Shown: piece by piece, positions 41,171 through 49,977 of the stretch
How the letters are laid out: the number at the start of each line of letters is the position of its first letter
How positions within the stretch are numbered: position 1 is the first letter of the stretch
Assembly: GCF_011745145.1 (NCBI RefSeq)
Contig: NZ_CP050191.1
Coordinates: 2,284,984 to 2,348,983 of the forward strand
DNA length: 64,000 bases
Source: Mycobacterium sp. DL440
GTDB taxonomy: Bacteria; Actinomycetota; Actinomycetes; Mycobacteriales; Mycobacteriaceae
Reading direction: 5' to 3'
Program-made: the position numbers and the translations under genes
The notes under the pieces: generated by a model
Told to the model about the DNA's origin: nothing
Database searches by the model: none
The model's input: the letters and a program-made list of their open reading frames with translations, nothing else

Positions 41171-41407
41171 ATGTTCGGAAGCAAGGCAACCCTGGCGACC
41201 ATCGCCGCCACCGGCCTGATCGGGGCCGCGCTCGGCCTGGGCACCGCCATCGCAAGCGCGGAACCGGATCCGAGCCTCCCGCCGCCGCCAAACGCGCCGA
41301 AGAAGCCGGCTGAGACGTGGCAGGGCCACCCGATGGTCTGGTGGAACCTGCCTGCCGGCGGCCACTGGGGCGTCTGGGTCAACGGCGACTTCCTCCCGTT
41401 CACCTGA
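41171..41407 (+). CDS. Small secreted mycobacterial protein
   Basis: GAGGTGG precedes the ATG at 41171. The 78-residue product has a signal peptide (ATLATIAATGLIGAALGLGT ending AIASA before EPDPS) and a mature peptide of about 48 residues with a proline-rich start and an aromatic C-terminus (MVWWNLPAGGHWGVWVNGDF). Similar short exported proteins with a tryptophan-rich tail are known in mycobacteria without assigned function. The stop lies one base from the convergent exporter gene. Confidence 0.8.
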   Translation: MFGSKATLATIAATGLIGAALGLGTAIASAEPDPSLPPPPNAPKKPAETWQGHPMVWWNLPAGGHWGVWVNGDFLPFT

Positions 41408-41408
41408 T

Positions 41409-42968
41409 TCAGCTGTCGGGCTCTGCGCCCTCGTCGGCGTCCGGCTCCTCGGCCGGGACGGCTTCCAACGGGACGCTTTCCGCGCGTGGAGCGCCGACCG
41501 CAGCTGTGTTGTCGGCCGGTTGCAGCCGGACCACCTGACCCACTGCCCGGCGTAGCCCGGGCGGTCCGTCTTTACGGAAGAACTCACCGATGCGTCCGGC
41601 GCGGTACCGCAGCGGCGAGCCGAGCAGCTCACCCATCACCACGCCGCTGCCGAGTGCCAACGCCGTCGCTGCCGCGCTCAGCAGGTGCGCGAGCCCCTCA
41701 CCGAACTTCTCGTCGACGGCAAAGGCGAACACCGCCCAGAACACCGAGAGACCGGGCAGCATCGGCATGATGCCGGCGGTCGCCGTCACCAGCGCGGGAG
41801 ACTGCCGGCGAATGGAAATCAGGGTGGCCAGAAAACCGACACCGACCGCCGCGATCCCGGTGGCCGCCCACTGGCCGAATCCGGCTGTCCCGAGCCAGAT
41901 CAACGTCAGCTCGGCCAGCGCGGCCGCCAACCCGGCGGTGGGTAGTGACCGCAGCGGTGCATAGCTGGCCATGGTCAGGCACATCCCGGCCAGCGCCGCA
42001 CCCACGACCGCCAGGACGATCGCCACCGGTCCTTTGGGCGTGAGGAAGGTGCCGGCCGTGTTGACGTGCAGTTCGATCTGGATCCCCAGGAGCGTGGCGG
42101 CCTGCAGTGCACCGGTGATGCCCACGACGATTCCCGCGGTGAGAAACACGGCGTCACCGAGCCGCGCGACCGCGGTGACCATGTAGCCGGTCAACGCGTC
42201 CTGCACGGCACCGACCAAAGTCATGCCGGACAGCAACAACACGATCCCGGTGGCGACCAGCGCACTGAGACCCTGGCCAGCGTACCGGTAGGCAGCCAGC
42301 GCGATCAATGTCGCGATCGCCGCTCCGACTGCGTGCTGAAAAAAGAACGGCGTGCCGATTCGATTCAACAGACGGCCGACCCGGTCGATCAGTGCGGCCG
42401 TCACGGTGGCCAGCAGACAGGTCAACCAGTTGCCGCCCAGCAGCATCGCGATACCGAGCGCGAAGCCCGCCCACCCGGCGGTCGCGAGCCACCGAGGGAA
42501 CGGATGCGGGCTCTCGGTCAGCTCATCCATGGCCTCCTGCGCCTCGTCGACGGTGATACCGCCGGAGGTGATGCGCCGCACCAGCCGATCGAGCTCGGCC
42601 AGCCGGGTGTAGTCCGTGGACCTGGTCCGCACCGCCCGCATGATCGTCACCGGCGGGCTGTCCGCGGTGGGCAGTGCCGACACGATGATCGTCGCGACGG
42701 TGATGTCGACGACGCAGTCGGTGAGCCGGTAAGCCTGCGCGACATCCTGGGTGGTGGCCACGACATCGGCAGTACCCGAACCCGACGACAGCATGACCTC
42801 CGCGAGCCGGATGGTCAGGTCGAGGACCTTGCGGGTGTGTACGTCCCCCATCCCGGCCGACGCGCGACTGCGCCGACCCGCGACCGGTGCTGGGTCGCGG
42901 CGCCCGCGCAGCGCCATGCGCAGCCCGCCGCGCAAGCGGTCCCTGCCGTTCAGACCTTCCTCAGCCAT
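41409..42968 (-). CDS. ThrE-family threonine/serine exporter
   Basis: The 519-residue protein combines the N-terminal ThrE domain (DLTIRLAEVMLSSGSGTADV, and RLVRRITSGGITVDEAQEAM) with about ten membrane segments, for example WLATAGWAGFALGIAMLLGG and LVATGIVLLLSGMTLVGAVQ, and the C-terminal ThrE_2 part. The family exports threonine and serine using the proton gradient; a close match in M. tuberculosis is Rv3737. The acidic tail is not conserved. It seems monocistronic. Confidence 0.93.
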   Translation of the reverse strand: MAEEGLNGRDRLRGGLRMALRGRRDPAPVAGRRSRASAGMGDVHTRKVLDLTIRLAEVMLSSGSGTADVVATTQDVAQAYRLTDCVVDITVATIIVSALPTADSPPVTIMRAVRTRSTDYTRLAELDRLVRRITSGGITVDEAQEAMDELTESPHPFPRWLATAGWAGFALGIAMLLGGNWLTCLLATVTAALIDRVGRLLNRIGTPFFFQHAVGAAIATLIALAAYRYAGQGLSALVATGIVLLLSGMTLVGAVQDALTGYMVTAVARLGDAVFLTAGIVVGITGALQAATLLGIQIELHVNTAGTFLTPKGPVAIVLAVVGAALAGMCLTMASYAPLRSLPTAGLAAALAELTLIWLGTAGFGQWAATGIAAVGVGFLATLISIRRQSPALVTATAGIMPMLPGLSVFWAVFAFAVDEKFGEGLAHLLSAAATALALGSGVVMGELLGSPLRYRAGRIGEFFRKDGPPGLRRAVGQVVRLQPADNTAAVGAPRAESVPLEAVPAEEPDADEGAEPDS

Positions 42969-43033
42969 CGTTGAAAAGGGTACTGATGAATGCTCGGGTG
43001 CTGGTGGAGGACAGGCCCTGCCGGCAGGACTCG

Positions 43034-43714
43034 TCAGCCGGCGTGGCGGGCGCGGTCGGCGGCCCGGATCACATCGGAGCCGACAAAGGTGAAGATCTGG
43101 GTGCCGGCTGCCAGTGGTTCGGGTTGCCCGGTAAAGCGATGGGCTCCCACGCCGTAGCTCACATCCGGCTGAGACACCCAGACCAGGTCGAAGCCGCGCT
43201 CGTCAAACCAGTTGAGGATCAAGGGAACCCGGTCCGGAACGGTGCGCCCCCGGGTCCACAGCACGGTGCCGCCAGACTTGGTCAGCTGCGGAAGGATGCC
43301 GATCGTCCGCTCGATGTCCTCATCGGTGATATTGCCGAAGATGCCGCAGGCCACCACGATGTCGGCGGGTACCAGATCCTGATAGTGGTCGATGACCGCG
43401 GCATCACCGGTCACGACCTCTACCCCGGTCAGTCCATAGTTGTTCACCGCCTCGGCGGCGACTGCGGCGTTGCGGGGATCCAATTCGACCAGGCGCGCCC
43501 GCACATCATCGCGTCGCGGATGCCCGGCCAATACCTCGAGCAGGTCGCGGCCCTGCCCGGCGCACAGGCTCACGACCCGCAGCGGGCCGGCCGGAGCCTC
43601 ATCCAGCGCCTGCCTGATCAATGTCTGCACCGCGCGAAGTCGGTGCGCCAACGCCGAATCGGGCCTGTCATAGTCTTCGTGCCAGCTGTGCCAATCAACC
43701 ACACCGGAAACCAT
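43034..43714 (-). CDS. Class I SAM-dependent methyltransferase-like protein
   Basis: From the ATG at 43712-43714 the 226-residue protein begins VVDWHSWHEDYDRPDSALAH and has motif I VVSLCAGQGRDLLEVLAG, motif II VRARLVELDPRNAAVA, and DIVVACGIFGNITDEDIERT with a following GGTVLWTRGR. This matches a conserved actinobacterial methyltransferase-like family whose substrate is unknown. It is not obviously linked to the ThrE gene, 65 bases downstream. Confidence 0.88.
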   Translation of the reverse strand: MVSGVVDWHSWHEDYDRPDSALAHRLRAVQTLIRQALDEAPAGPLRVVSLCAGQGRDLLEVLAGHPRRDDVRARLVELDPRNAAVAAEAVNNYGLTGVEVVTGDAAVIDHYQDLVPADIVVACGIFGNITDEDIERTIGILPQLTKSGGTVLWTRGRTVPDRVPLILNWFDERGFDLVWVSQPDVSYGVGAHRFTGQPEPLAAGTQIFTFVGSDVIRAADRARHAG

Positions 43715-43889
43715 ATGGCCGCGACGCCGGCGGCCGCGCCGACGCAAGTCGGAGCGACGCCGCCGCACTTGACCGTGCACTGCCGCAACTGTGTCGCGAA
43801 TTCAATTGGTATTGAGCACTATTCGATCCCTGCGCATGTGCCGAACCGAACTCAAAATGGGTTAACCGCGGCGTGATGAATATTCGCGG

Positions 43890-44807
43890 CTATCTGCCGT
43901 GAGAGGCGAAAAACTGACCGGAGGCATCCGAGGCGTCGAAGGCCCGACTGGCGGCCCCGACGGACTGGGGCGGAAGAATCTCGGGAACGCCCGGCCAAGT
44001 GTGCCCGCCCCCGTCGACCCGCATGAACACCACCGAGGTTCCGGCCGCACACCCATCAGAGGCGATGCGGTGCGTTTCGGTGCCGTCGCCGGTACCGGGC
44101 AGCACCTCGTCAGACGGAGCCGGGCAACCGTTGATCTGGCGCCACCGGTCCACCAATGCGGACCCCGACAGCACCGTGCTTCCCCCGCCGCGCCCCGTCA
44201 TCGGTCCGCCGTTGAACGGCACGATGGGGTCTGCAGTGCCGTAGGAGGCGAGAACCGACACGGGCCTCGACGGATTGCAGCCCACATTCGTTCCGAGCGT
44301 CCCGGCGACCGGGGCGATCGCGGCGAACAGGTCAGCCCGGTCACACGCCAACCGGTTGGCCATGAAGCCGCCCGCCGACAGACCGGTGGCATACACGCGG
44401 CCCCGCGGGATGCCGTTTTCCGAGACGAGGCGGTCGACCAGGGTCGAGATGAACCCGACGTCGTCGACCCCCTGGCGGTCCGGCACCGACGCGCCGCGGC
44501 CGTCAGCCCAGCTGTAGTCGATCCCGTCGGGATAGACCACGGCGAACCCGTGGGCGTCGGCGACGCCGTCGTAGTGGGTGAGCGCGGCCTGGTCGCCGCC
44601 CGTCGCACCGGCGGCGTGAAGGTTGACGACCAGACCCGAAGGGGCGCCACCGCCGGCCGGCAGGTGGAGCCGATACGTGCGCATCATGCCCCCGAAGTCG
44701 ATCTGCGCCGACGGCACAGGTGCGGCCGAGGCCGGGGTCACCCCGGCGGCGCACCACGCAATGGCGACAAGCGCCGCCATTGCCAGTGTTCGGAGACGTC
44801 CCGGCAT
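43890..44807 (-). CDS. Secreted PHB-depolymerase/feruloyl-esterase-like hydrolase, LpqC-like
   Basis: The ATG at 44805-44807 places a signal peptide at the N-terminus (TLAMAALVAIAWCAAGVTPA ending SA before APVPS). The 305-residue product is an alpha/beta hydrolase of the PHB depolymerase/esterase group: LVVNLHAAGATGGDQ (oxyanion region), YATGLSAGGFMANRLACDRA with the nucleophile Ser in GLSAGG, ASYGTADPIVPFNGG with the Asp, and VDGGGHTWPG with the His. M. tuberculosis LpqC is similar, but a lipobox is not obvious here. It should cleave esters outside the membrane. Confidence 0.88.
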   Translation of the reverse strand: MPGRLRTLAMAALVAIAWCAAGVTPASAAPVPSAQIDFGGMMRTYRLHLPAGGGAPSGLVVNLHAAGATGGDQAALTHYDGVADAHGFAVVYPDGIDYSWADGRGASVPDRQGVDDVGFISTLVDRLVSENGIPRGRVYATGLSAGGFMANRLACDRADLFAAIAPVAGTLGTNVGCNPSRPVSVLASYGTADPIVPFNGGPMTGRGGGSTVLSGSALVDRWRQINGCPAPSDEVLPGTGDGTETHRIASDGCAAGTSVVFMRVDGGGHTWPGVPEILPPQSVGAASRAFDASDASGQFFASHGR

Positions 44808-45009
44808 GAAAAGCACCGGGGCAGAGTAGATATCACGAGCGAACTCTTGGGCAACGCCAGGTGACCTACCGGAGAAAAACCTGCCGGCAACCGTCGCCAT
44901 CCGCTTCCACGCCATCCGGCCCCCACCGATTCGTCGTCCAGCAAACGAAGTCCCGACGCTACCCGTTCGCTGTGACCAGTGGGGCGAGATAACCGGATTC
45001 GACCACCGG

Positions 45010-46023
45010 TCAGACGGTCAGGACCATGCGGTAGCGCGCCTGCCCCTGTTCCATCGCGGCGTAGGCGTTCGCCGCCTCGTCGAGTGGGCGCTCCTCGATC
45101 CGGGCCCGTACCCCCGACAGCACCGCGAAATGCATCGTCTCCTCGACGTCACGTGCCGTTCCAGACGGGTGCCCGGAGATGCTCAGCGCGGGCTGGATCA
45201 GTTGCACCGGGCTGATCGGGAGCGGGTCCGCCGACACCCCGATCACCACCAGTTCGCCGCGTGGTGCGAGCCCTCCAACGGTGTCGGCCATCGCCTGCGA
45301 ATTGCCCACCGTGGCCAGCACCACAGCCGCGCCGCCCAGGTCCCGCAGCGCTGAACTGACGTCGCCGGCGGTCGAGTCGATGTAGTGCCGGGCCCCCAGC
45401 GAACGGGTATCGGCTTCCTTGCCGGGGCCGCGGGCGATGGCGACGGTCTCGAAGCCCATCGCATGGGCGAACTGCAACCCGAGGTGTCCCAAGCCACCCA
45501 CGCCCAGGACCGCGACCACGTCCCCGGGGAGGGCACGGGTGTGGCGCAGCGCGTTGTAGGTCGTCACCCCGGCACACCCCATCGGAGCGGCCTCGGCGAA
45601 GGACAGTTCGTCGGGGATCCTGGCGAGTGCGTTGGCCGGCACCGTCACGGATTCCGCGTAGCCACCCGGATAATGCAGGCTCGGTATCTGTCCCTTTTCG
45701 CAGTGGATGAACAGGCCCTTACGGCACGGAATGCAGACCCCGCAGTGCCCGCCGAACCATCCGATCGCCACGCGGTCACCTACCGCGAAATCGGTGACGC
45801 CCGCGCCCACTTCCGCGATGGTGCCGGCGATCTCGTGGCCCGGGGTCAGCGGCCAGGCGATGCCCGGGAACCCGCCGTTGATGATGGCCTGATCGGTGCC
45901 GCAGACCCCGCACGCGGCCACGGCGACCCGAACCTGCCCCCGATCGGGCGAGACAGTCTGGGCGTCAACGAGTTCCAGCGCACCGCCGGATGACTGGACG
46001 TGAACAGCTCGATGAGTAGCCAT
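45010..46023 (-). CDS. Zinc-dependent alcohol dehydrogenase
   Basis: TAAGGA precedes the ATG at 46021-46023. The 337-residue MDR protein has the catalytic zinc ligands ACGVCGTD and TPGHEIAGTIAEVG, the structural zinc cysteines in HCGVCIPCRKGLFIHCEKGQ, and the Rossmann motif VLGVGGLGHLGLQFAHAMGF. It should oxidise primary alcohols or reduce aldehydes with NAD(P). A DinB-like gene lies immediately upstream in the same direction with 68 bases between them. Confidence 0.94.
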   Translation of the reverse strand: MATHRAVHVQSSGGALELVDAQTVSPDRGQVRVAVAACGVCGTDQAIINGGFPGIAWPLTPGHEIAGTIAEVGAGVTDFAVGDRVAIGWFGGHCGVCIPCRKGLFIHCEKGQIPSLHYPGGYAESVTVPANALARIPDELSFAEAAPMGCAGVTTYNALRHTRALPGDVVAVLGVGGLGHLGLQFAHAMGFETVAIARGPGKEADTRSLGARHYIDSTAGDVSSALRDLGGAAVVLATVGNSQAMADTVGGLAPRGELVVIGVSADPLPISPVQLIQPALSISGHPSGTARDVEETMHFAVLSGVRARIEERPLDEAANAYAAMEQGQARYRMVLTV

Positions 46024-46091
46024 CAGAATCCTTACTGTCGCCGCAGAGATATCTGGCAATCATGAACCGTCAGCGGCCCGCTTGGCCAGGA

Positions 46092-46748
46092 TCAGCCCAG
46101 GACGAACGGCAGCCGTGCCGCCGCCGCACCGAGATCGGCCGCCTCCGAATCGGTCGGAGCCCGGCGGCCCGTCGCAACCAGCAGAACGTCCGCGTCGGAG
46201 AATTTCGCGGGAAACCGGACACCGGCGATGTCGCCCAACATCGCGCGTGATCGGGCCAACCCGGGCGCGGGCGGCCCCACCACCTTCGGCAGGTGCGCGA
46301 TCAGGTCGAGGTGGTGCAACGTCCATTCCAGAACGTAGGCATCCAGGTAGTCCTCGACAGTGAGGACCTGCCCCTGCGTGGCAACCCGCAGGTCCTGGTC
46401 GGCAAGGTCGGCCGCGCGTCCCGCAGCCGAACCCACGTCGTCGAGATGGAACTTGAGCAGATCCGGATCCCGGTATGCCGCGGCCAGTCTGACGGTCAGC
46501 GCGTCCAGCGGATCCTCACCGGTCGGAGGGGTGTCAGAGACCTCCCAGTAGGTCAGGGCGTCGCGGGTCGGTTCAGCATCGGCCGGGGTGACCAGCGTGA
46601 TCAACACATCTTGAGCATCAATGACGAGGTGGCACACCAGGTCTCGAATCAGCCATCCGGCACAGCCAGAAGATCGCTCGAAGTCCTGCGCCTCGAGCCC
46701 GGCCACCGCCGCACGCAGCGCCGCCCACGAATCTGAGAACTGGCCCAC
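46092..46748 (-). CDS. Maleylpyruvate isomerase-family (mycothiol-dependent) protein
   Basis: The 218-residue protein has the TIGR03083-type N-terminal domain: FSDSWAALRAAVAGLEAQDF, then CAGWLIRDLVCHLVIDAQDV with the first His, and VLEWTLHHLDLIAHLPKVVG with the remaining His pair. It resembles the protein at 16924 in plan, not in close sequence. Mycothiol-dependent isomerase, hydrolase or transferase activity is known for relatives. The cyanase gene ends 10 bases upstream on the same strand, so the two are likely co-transcribed. Confidence 0.88.
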   Translation of the reverse strand: MGQFSDSWAALRAAVAGLEAQDFERSSGCAGWLIRDLVCHLVIDAQDVLITLVTPADAEPTRDALTYWEVSDTPPTGEDPLDALTVRLAAAYRDPDLLKFHLDDVGSAAGRAADLADQDLRVATQGQVLTVEDYLDAYVLEWTLHHLDLIAHLPKVVGPPAPGLARSRAMLGDIAGVRFPAKFSDADVLLVATGRRAPTDSEAADLGAAAARLPFVLG

Positions 46749-46757
46749 GACTGCAAA

Positions 46758-47225
46758 CTAGCAGCGGACCACTCTCTCGGCCGCCGTCCAGTCGTAGGGC
46801 AAGAACTTTCCGTCGAACGTCACCACCACCCGGTCCCCGGAGGGGTGTGATTTGCGCTGGATGTCGACGCTGAAGTTGATGGCGCTCATGATGCCGTCAC
46901 CGAACTGTTCGTGGATGAGTTCCTTGAGCGCCCCGCCGTACACCTGAAGTGCCTCGTAGAACCGGTAGATGGTGGGATCGGTGGGCACGGCCGACGGCAA
47001 ACCGCCGCGCATCGGCACCGCGGCCAGCACCGGGATCACCGAATCGTCCAATCCGAGTAGGTCCACGATGATCTTGCCCGATTCGGCCGGAACCGGGTGT
47101 TGTCCGAGCAATGCGGACACGGTCCACACCACGGGCTTGTCGATGGCGTCTGCCAACTGCTGCCAAGTCAGGCCCTTGGTCAGGCGGGCTTCCACGATCG
47201 CGGCGGTGATCTCGTCTCTACTCAT
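46758..47225 (-). CDS. cynS: Cyanase (cyanate hydratase)
   Basis: The 155-residue protein matches CynS over its whole length. An N-terminal helix-turn-helix-like domain (RLTKGLTWQQLADAIDKPVV) is followed by the catalytic domain PTIYRFYEALQVYGGALKEL and FGDGIMSAINFSVDIQRKSH. The three catalytic residues known from the E. coli enzyme (Arg96, Glu99, Ser122) appear as Arg88, Glu91 and Ser114. The enzyme decomposes cyanate with bicarbonate to ammonia and CO2. The gene lies 26 bases after a fatty acyl-AMP ligase gene on the same strand and 10 bases before the DinB-like gene. No CynR-type regulator or CynT carbonic anhydrase is adjacent. Confidence 0.95.
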   Translation of the reverse strand: MSRDEITAAIVEARLTKGLTWQQLADAIDKPVVWTVSALLGQHPVPAESGKIIVDLLGLDDSVIPVLAAVPMRGGLPSAVPTDPTIYRFYEALQVYGGALKELIHEQFGDGIMSAINFSVDIQRKSHPSGDRVVVTFDGKFLPYDWTAAERVVRC

Positions 47226-47251
47226 ACCAGCAGCATGCCTGCGACGCGGCG

Positions 47252-49090
47252 TCACCGCACGCCCAATGTGCCGTCCAGATACTCAGCGCGGCAAGCCACC
47301 CGGGCCAGCTTGCCGCTGGTGGTCCGCGGGATCCCGCCCGCTGGAAGGAATCGCAGATCCGCCACGGTCAATCCGTGCCGGCCGGCCACCGCCGCCCGGA
47401 TGGCCTCACTCGCCTCGGCGGGGTCGGTGCGGCTGGTGCCGGCCGCACGTTCGGCGATCACCACCAGCCCGGGAGACACGGTGAACGCGGTGACATAGCC
47501 ACGCCGGACCAGCGGTGAGGCCTCCGCCACCGTGGCCTCGATGTCCTGCGGGTAGTGGCTGCGACCGTCGATCTGCACGAGGTCGGCCATCCGCCCGGTC
47601 ACGTAGAACTGCCCCTCGAAGTACACCCCGAGATCGCCGGTACGCAGCCAGGTCGCGTCCTCAGGAAGACCCCCGGCGTGACTGTCCGAGGCAAGGCGTG
47701 AGTGCAGCGATACATCGAAGACCTTGCGCGTCTCCGCCGGCCGGCCCCAGTAGCCCCGGCCGATGTTGTTGCCGTGCAACCAGATCTCGCCGACCCGGCC
47801 GTCCGGCACCTCGGCTGCTGCCGACCCGTCGGCAGTCGCCGGATCGACGATCACCGCCCACAGGCTGCGGGCCGGGTGGCCGCACGACACATGGGCGACG
47901 GCACCTTCCGCGTGAGCGCTGACACGGACCGCACGCCCGACGGCGAGATGCGCGCGGTCGAAATAGACCACCGATGCCTGTTCGGCCGGGGCGATCGTCG
48001 AGATCAGCAGAGTCGCCTCGGCGATGCCGTAGGACGGTTTGAATGCTGTCGGCGGCAGCCCGTAGGGCGCGAACACCTCATTGAATGCCGTGATCACCTC
48101 GGGGATCACGGGTTCCGAACCGATGATGAGCACCACGTTGCTCAGATCGATGTCCTCCCCCGCTGCGGGCACACCGCGCTGCGCGGTCCATTCGTAGGCG
48201 AAATTCGGTGCGGCGGTGATGACGCGGCCGTGCTTCGACGCCTCCGACATCGCCCGGACCCAACGCTCGGGGCGACGGATGAACGCGGTCGGCGACATCA
48301 GCGTCGAGTGCCCGCCATACACCGCGGGGAACCCGATCATGGACAGGCCCATGTCGTGATAGAGCGGTAACCAGCTGAGGCCGTGCGTGTTTCGGTTCAG
48401 TAGATCGATGGACAGAATCATCTGCAGCAGGTTGGTGCCGACCGCACGGTGGGTGATCTCCACTCCGACCGGCGGACGCGTCGAGCCCGAGGTGTACTGC
48501 AGGTGGGAGATGTCGTCGGGACCAACCCTGATCGGGGTGAAGCCACCCCCCACCGAGTCGGGCACCTCGTCGATGATCACCACCTCGGGCCGCAGGCTGT
48601 CCGGCAGTTTCGCCAGGAACGCCTGTACAGCGTCGGCGGCGGCAGCGGTGGTGAGCACGGTCGTCGGACGGCAATCGAGCAGCGCAGTTTCGAGTCGTTC
48701 GGCGTGACCCTGCAATTCCGGCGCGAACAGTGGCACCGCGGTGTTCCCCGCCTTGATCGCGGCGAAGAAGCCGACGACATAGTCGAGGCCCTGCGGCGCT
48801 AGGACGGCGACGCGGTCACCCCGGGCGGCGACCTGCTGCAGCCGTGCAGCGACGCCCCGTAGCCGAACGCCCAGCTGGGTCCAGGTCAGCTCGAAGATCT
48901 CTTCCTCGGCGTGGCTGTAATCCAGGTAGCGGTAGGCGACGAGGTCGCCGACGTGGGCGATGTTGCGGTCGATGAGCGAGATCAGGGTGGTACCCGGGGG
49001 CAGCACGATGCCCCCGGCCTTGTCCAGGCAGTCCTCGATGCGCAGCAGACCTGCCGGAGCTTCGTATTGAACCTGGGTGCCGCTGTCCAT
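47252..49090 (-). CDS. Fatty acyl-AMP ligase (FAAL-type FadD)
   Basis: The 612-residue adenylating enzyme has the FAAL layout: LQYTSGSTRPPVGVEITHRA (core A3), HGLSWLPLYHDMGLSMIGFP, YGIAEATL (A5), and WLRTGDLGVYFEGQFYVTGR then MADLVQIDGRSHYPQDIEAT (A7-A8). The last segment, with YPQDIE and without the CoA-binding sequence of FACL enzymes, together with a short insertion in the N-domain, points to acyl-AMP synthesis for loading a polyketide synthase or carrier protein. No PKS is in this window. The SRPBCC gene lies 9 bases upstream on the same strand. Confidence 0.9.
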   Translation of the reverse strand: MDSGTQVQYEAPAGLLRIEDCLDKAGGIVLPPGTTLISLIDRNIAHVGDLVAYRYLDYSHAEEEIFELTWTQLGVRLRGVAARLQQVAARGDRVAVLAPQGLDYVVGFFAAIKAGNTAVPLFAPELQGHAERLETALLDCRPTTVLTTAAAADAVQAFLAKLPDSLRPEVVIIDEVPDSVGGGFTPIRVGPDDISHLQYTSGSTRPPVGVEITHRAVGTNLLQMILSIDLLNRNTHGLSWLPLYHDMGLSMIGFPAVYGGHSTLMSPTAFIRRPERWVRAMSEASKHGRVITAAPNFAYEWTAQRGVPAAGEDIDLSNVVLIIGSEPVIPEVITAFNEVFAPYGLPPTAFKPSYGIAEATLLISTIAPAEQASVVYFDRAHLAVGRAVRVSAHAEGAVAHVSCGHPARSLWAVIVDPATADGSAAAEVPDGRVGEIWLHGNNIGRGYWGRPAETRKVFDVSLHSRLASDSHAGGLPEDATWLRTGDLGVYFEGQFYVTGRMADLVQIDGRSHYPQDIEATVAEASPLVRRGYVTAFTVSPGLVVIAERAAGTSRTDPAEASEAIRAAVAGRHGLTVADLRFLPAGGIPRTTSGKLARVACRAEYLDGTLGVR

Positions 49091-49099
49091 GCCCGCAGT

Positions 49100-49543
49100 C
49101 TAGGTGGCGGCACCCTCGAGGAAGGTTGCCAGCTGCTCGAGCGTGAGAGTCCATCCGCTGTGGAAGTTGCCGAATTCCTCTGGTGGCAAAAGGGAATGCT
49201 CGATGGTCATCATCGTCTGGCCGTCACCGGCCGGCTCGAATTCGACATTGACGATGCTGGTGGCGGTCGGATCGATCCAGTTCGAGTTGCTCCAGGTGAA
49301 CCGGAGCAGGCGAGGACGCTCGATGGCCAGAAACTGTCCGGTGGTCAGAACGCTGGCACCGGAAGCGTCGAGGTCGAAACGGACCAGCCCGCCGACGCGG
49401 GGCTCGACGGTCACCTCGACGCAGCGCACCGGGCGGGGACACATCCACTCCAGCAGCGACTCCGGGTCGAGCCACTGGTCGAACACCACATCGGGCTCCG
49501 CAGGCATCAATCGTTGTACGCGGACGGTCGGCGCGTCGGTCAT
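49100..49543 (-). CDS. SRPBCC (AHSA1-like) protein
   Basis: The 147-residue product has the AHSA1/START-like fold: VQRLMPAEPDVVFDQWLDPE, MCPRPVRCVEVTVEPRVGGL, and a C-terminal LPPEEFGNFHSGWTLTLEQL then ATFLEG. The start ATG (49541-49543) overlaps the ArsR gene stop by four bases (ATGA), so the pair is translationally coupled. ArsR-SRPBCC pairs are common in actinobacteria; a small-molecule-binding role is probable but unproven. The FAAL gene follows 9 bases downstream. Confidence 0.9.
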   Translation of the reverse strand: MTDAPTVRVQRLMPAEPDVVFDQWLDPESLLEWMCPRPVRCVEVTVEPRVGGLVRFDLDASGASVLTTGQFLAIERPRLLRFTWSNSNWIDPTATSIVNVEFEPAGDGQTMMTIEHSLLPPEEFGNFHSGWTLTLEQLATFLEGAAT

Positions 49544-49872
49544 CGGGAGCCCGCCTGCCGCCGCAACCGTGCGGCCAGCGCGTCGGCGCGGCTCGACCAG
49601 AAGTCCGTCTGTTCGTTCATCCATTGCTGGGCCAGCGTCAATCCGTCCGGCTTAAGCGACACCCAGTGCTCCCGACCGCGCACCTCGCGCTGCACCAGAC
49701 CGGCGGCTTCCAGCACCCCGATATGGCGCGAGACGCCGGCGAAGGTCATGGGCAACGGGGCGGCCAGGTCGCTGATCCGGGCGTCGCCCTGACGCAGGGT
49801 CTCCAGCAGCCGACGACGGGTCGGATCGGCCAGGGCCGAATATGCGCGGTCCAGAACTTGATCTTCAACCAC
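49540..49872 (-). CDS. ArsR-family transcriptional regulator
   Basis: From the GTG at 49870-49872 the 110-residue protein has a winged helix: ALADPTRRRLLETLRQGDAR, ISDLAAPLPMTFAGVSRHIG (recognition helix) and VLEAAGLVQREVRGREHWVS (wing). It has no metal-binding cysteines in the recognition helix (no CVC), so it is of the non-metal type. It overlaps the SRPBCC gene by four bases. A perfect 7-base dyad (49918-49937) lies upstream, between it and the divergent DUF899 gene, and is the probable operator. Confidence 0.9.
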   Translation of the reverse strand: MVEDQVLDRAYSALADPTRRRLLETLRQGDARISDLAAPLPMTFAGVSRHIGVLEAAGLVQREVRGREHWVSLKPDGLTLAQQWMNEQTDFWSSRADALAARLRRQAGSR

Positions 49873-49917
49873 CTTGTTGACTATAGCGGCGTGCCGTGGT
49901 TCGCTGAGGGAAGCGAT

Positions 49918-49937
49918 ATTCAACTGATGTGTTGAAT
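49918..49937. promoter_or_regulatory. Palindromic ArsR operator candidate
   Basis: ATTCAAC (49918-49924) and GTTGAAT (49931-49937) are perfect arms around six bases. A related TTCAAC...GTTGA element overlaps the ArsR start at 49864-49880. The dyad lies 41 bases before the divergent DUF899 gene (49978) and 46 bases before the ArsR start, so one regulator could control both directions. Confidence 0.6.
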
Positions 49938-49977
49938 GTTTGTTGGGCACCGCGCGTAACCGAGGACGGGAGCAGCC

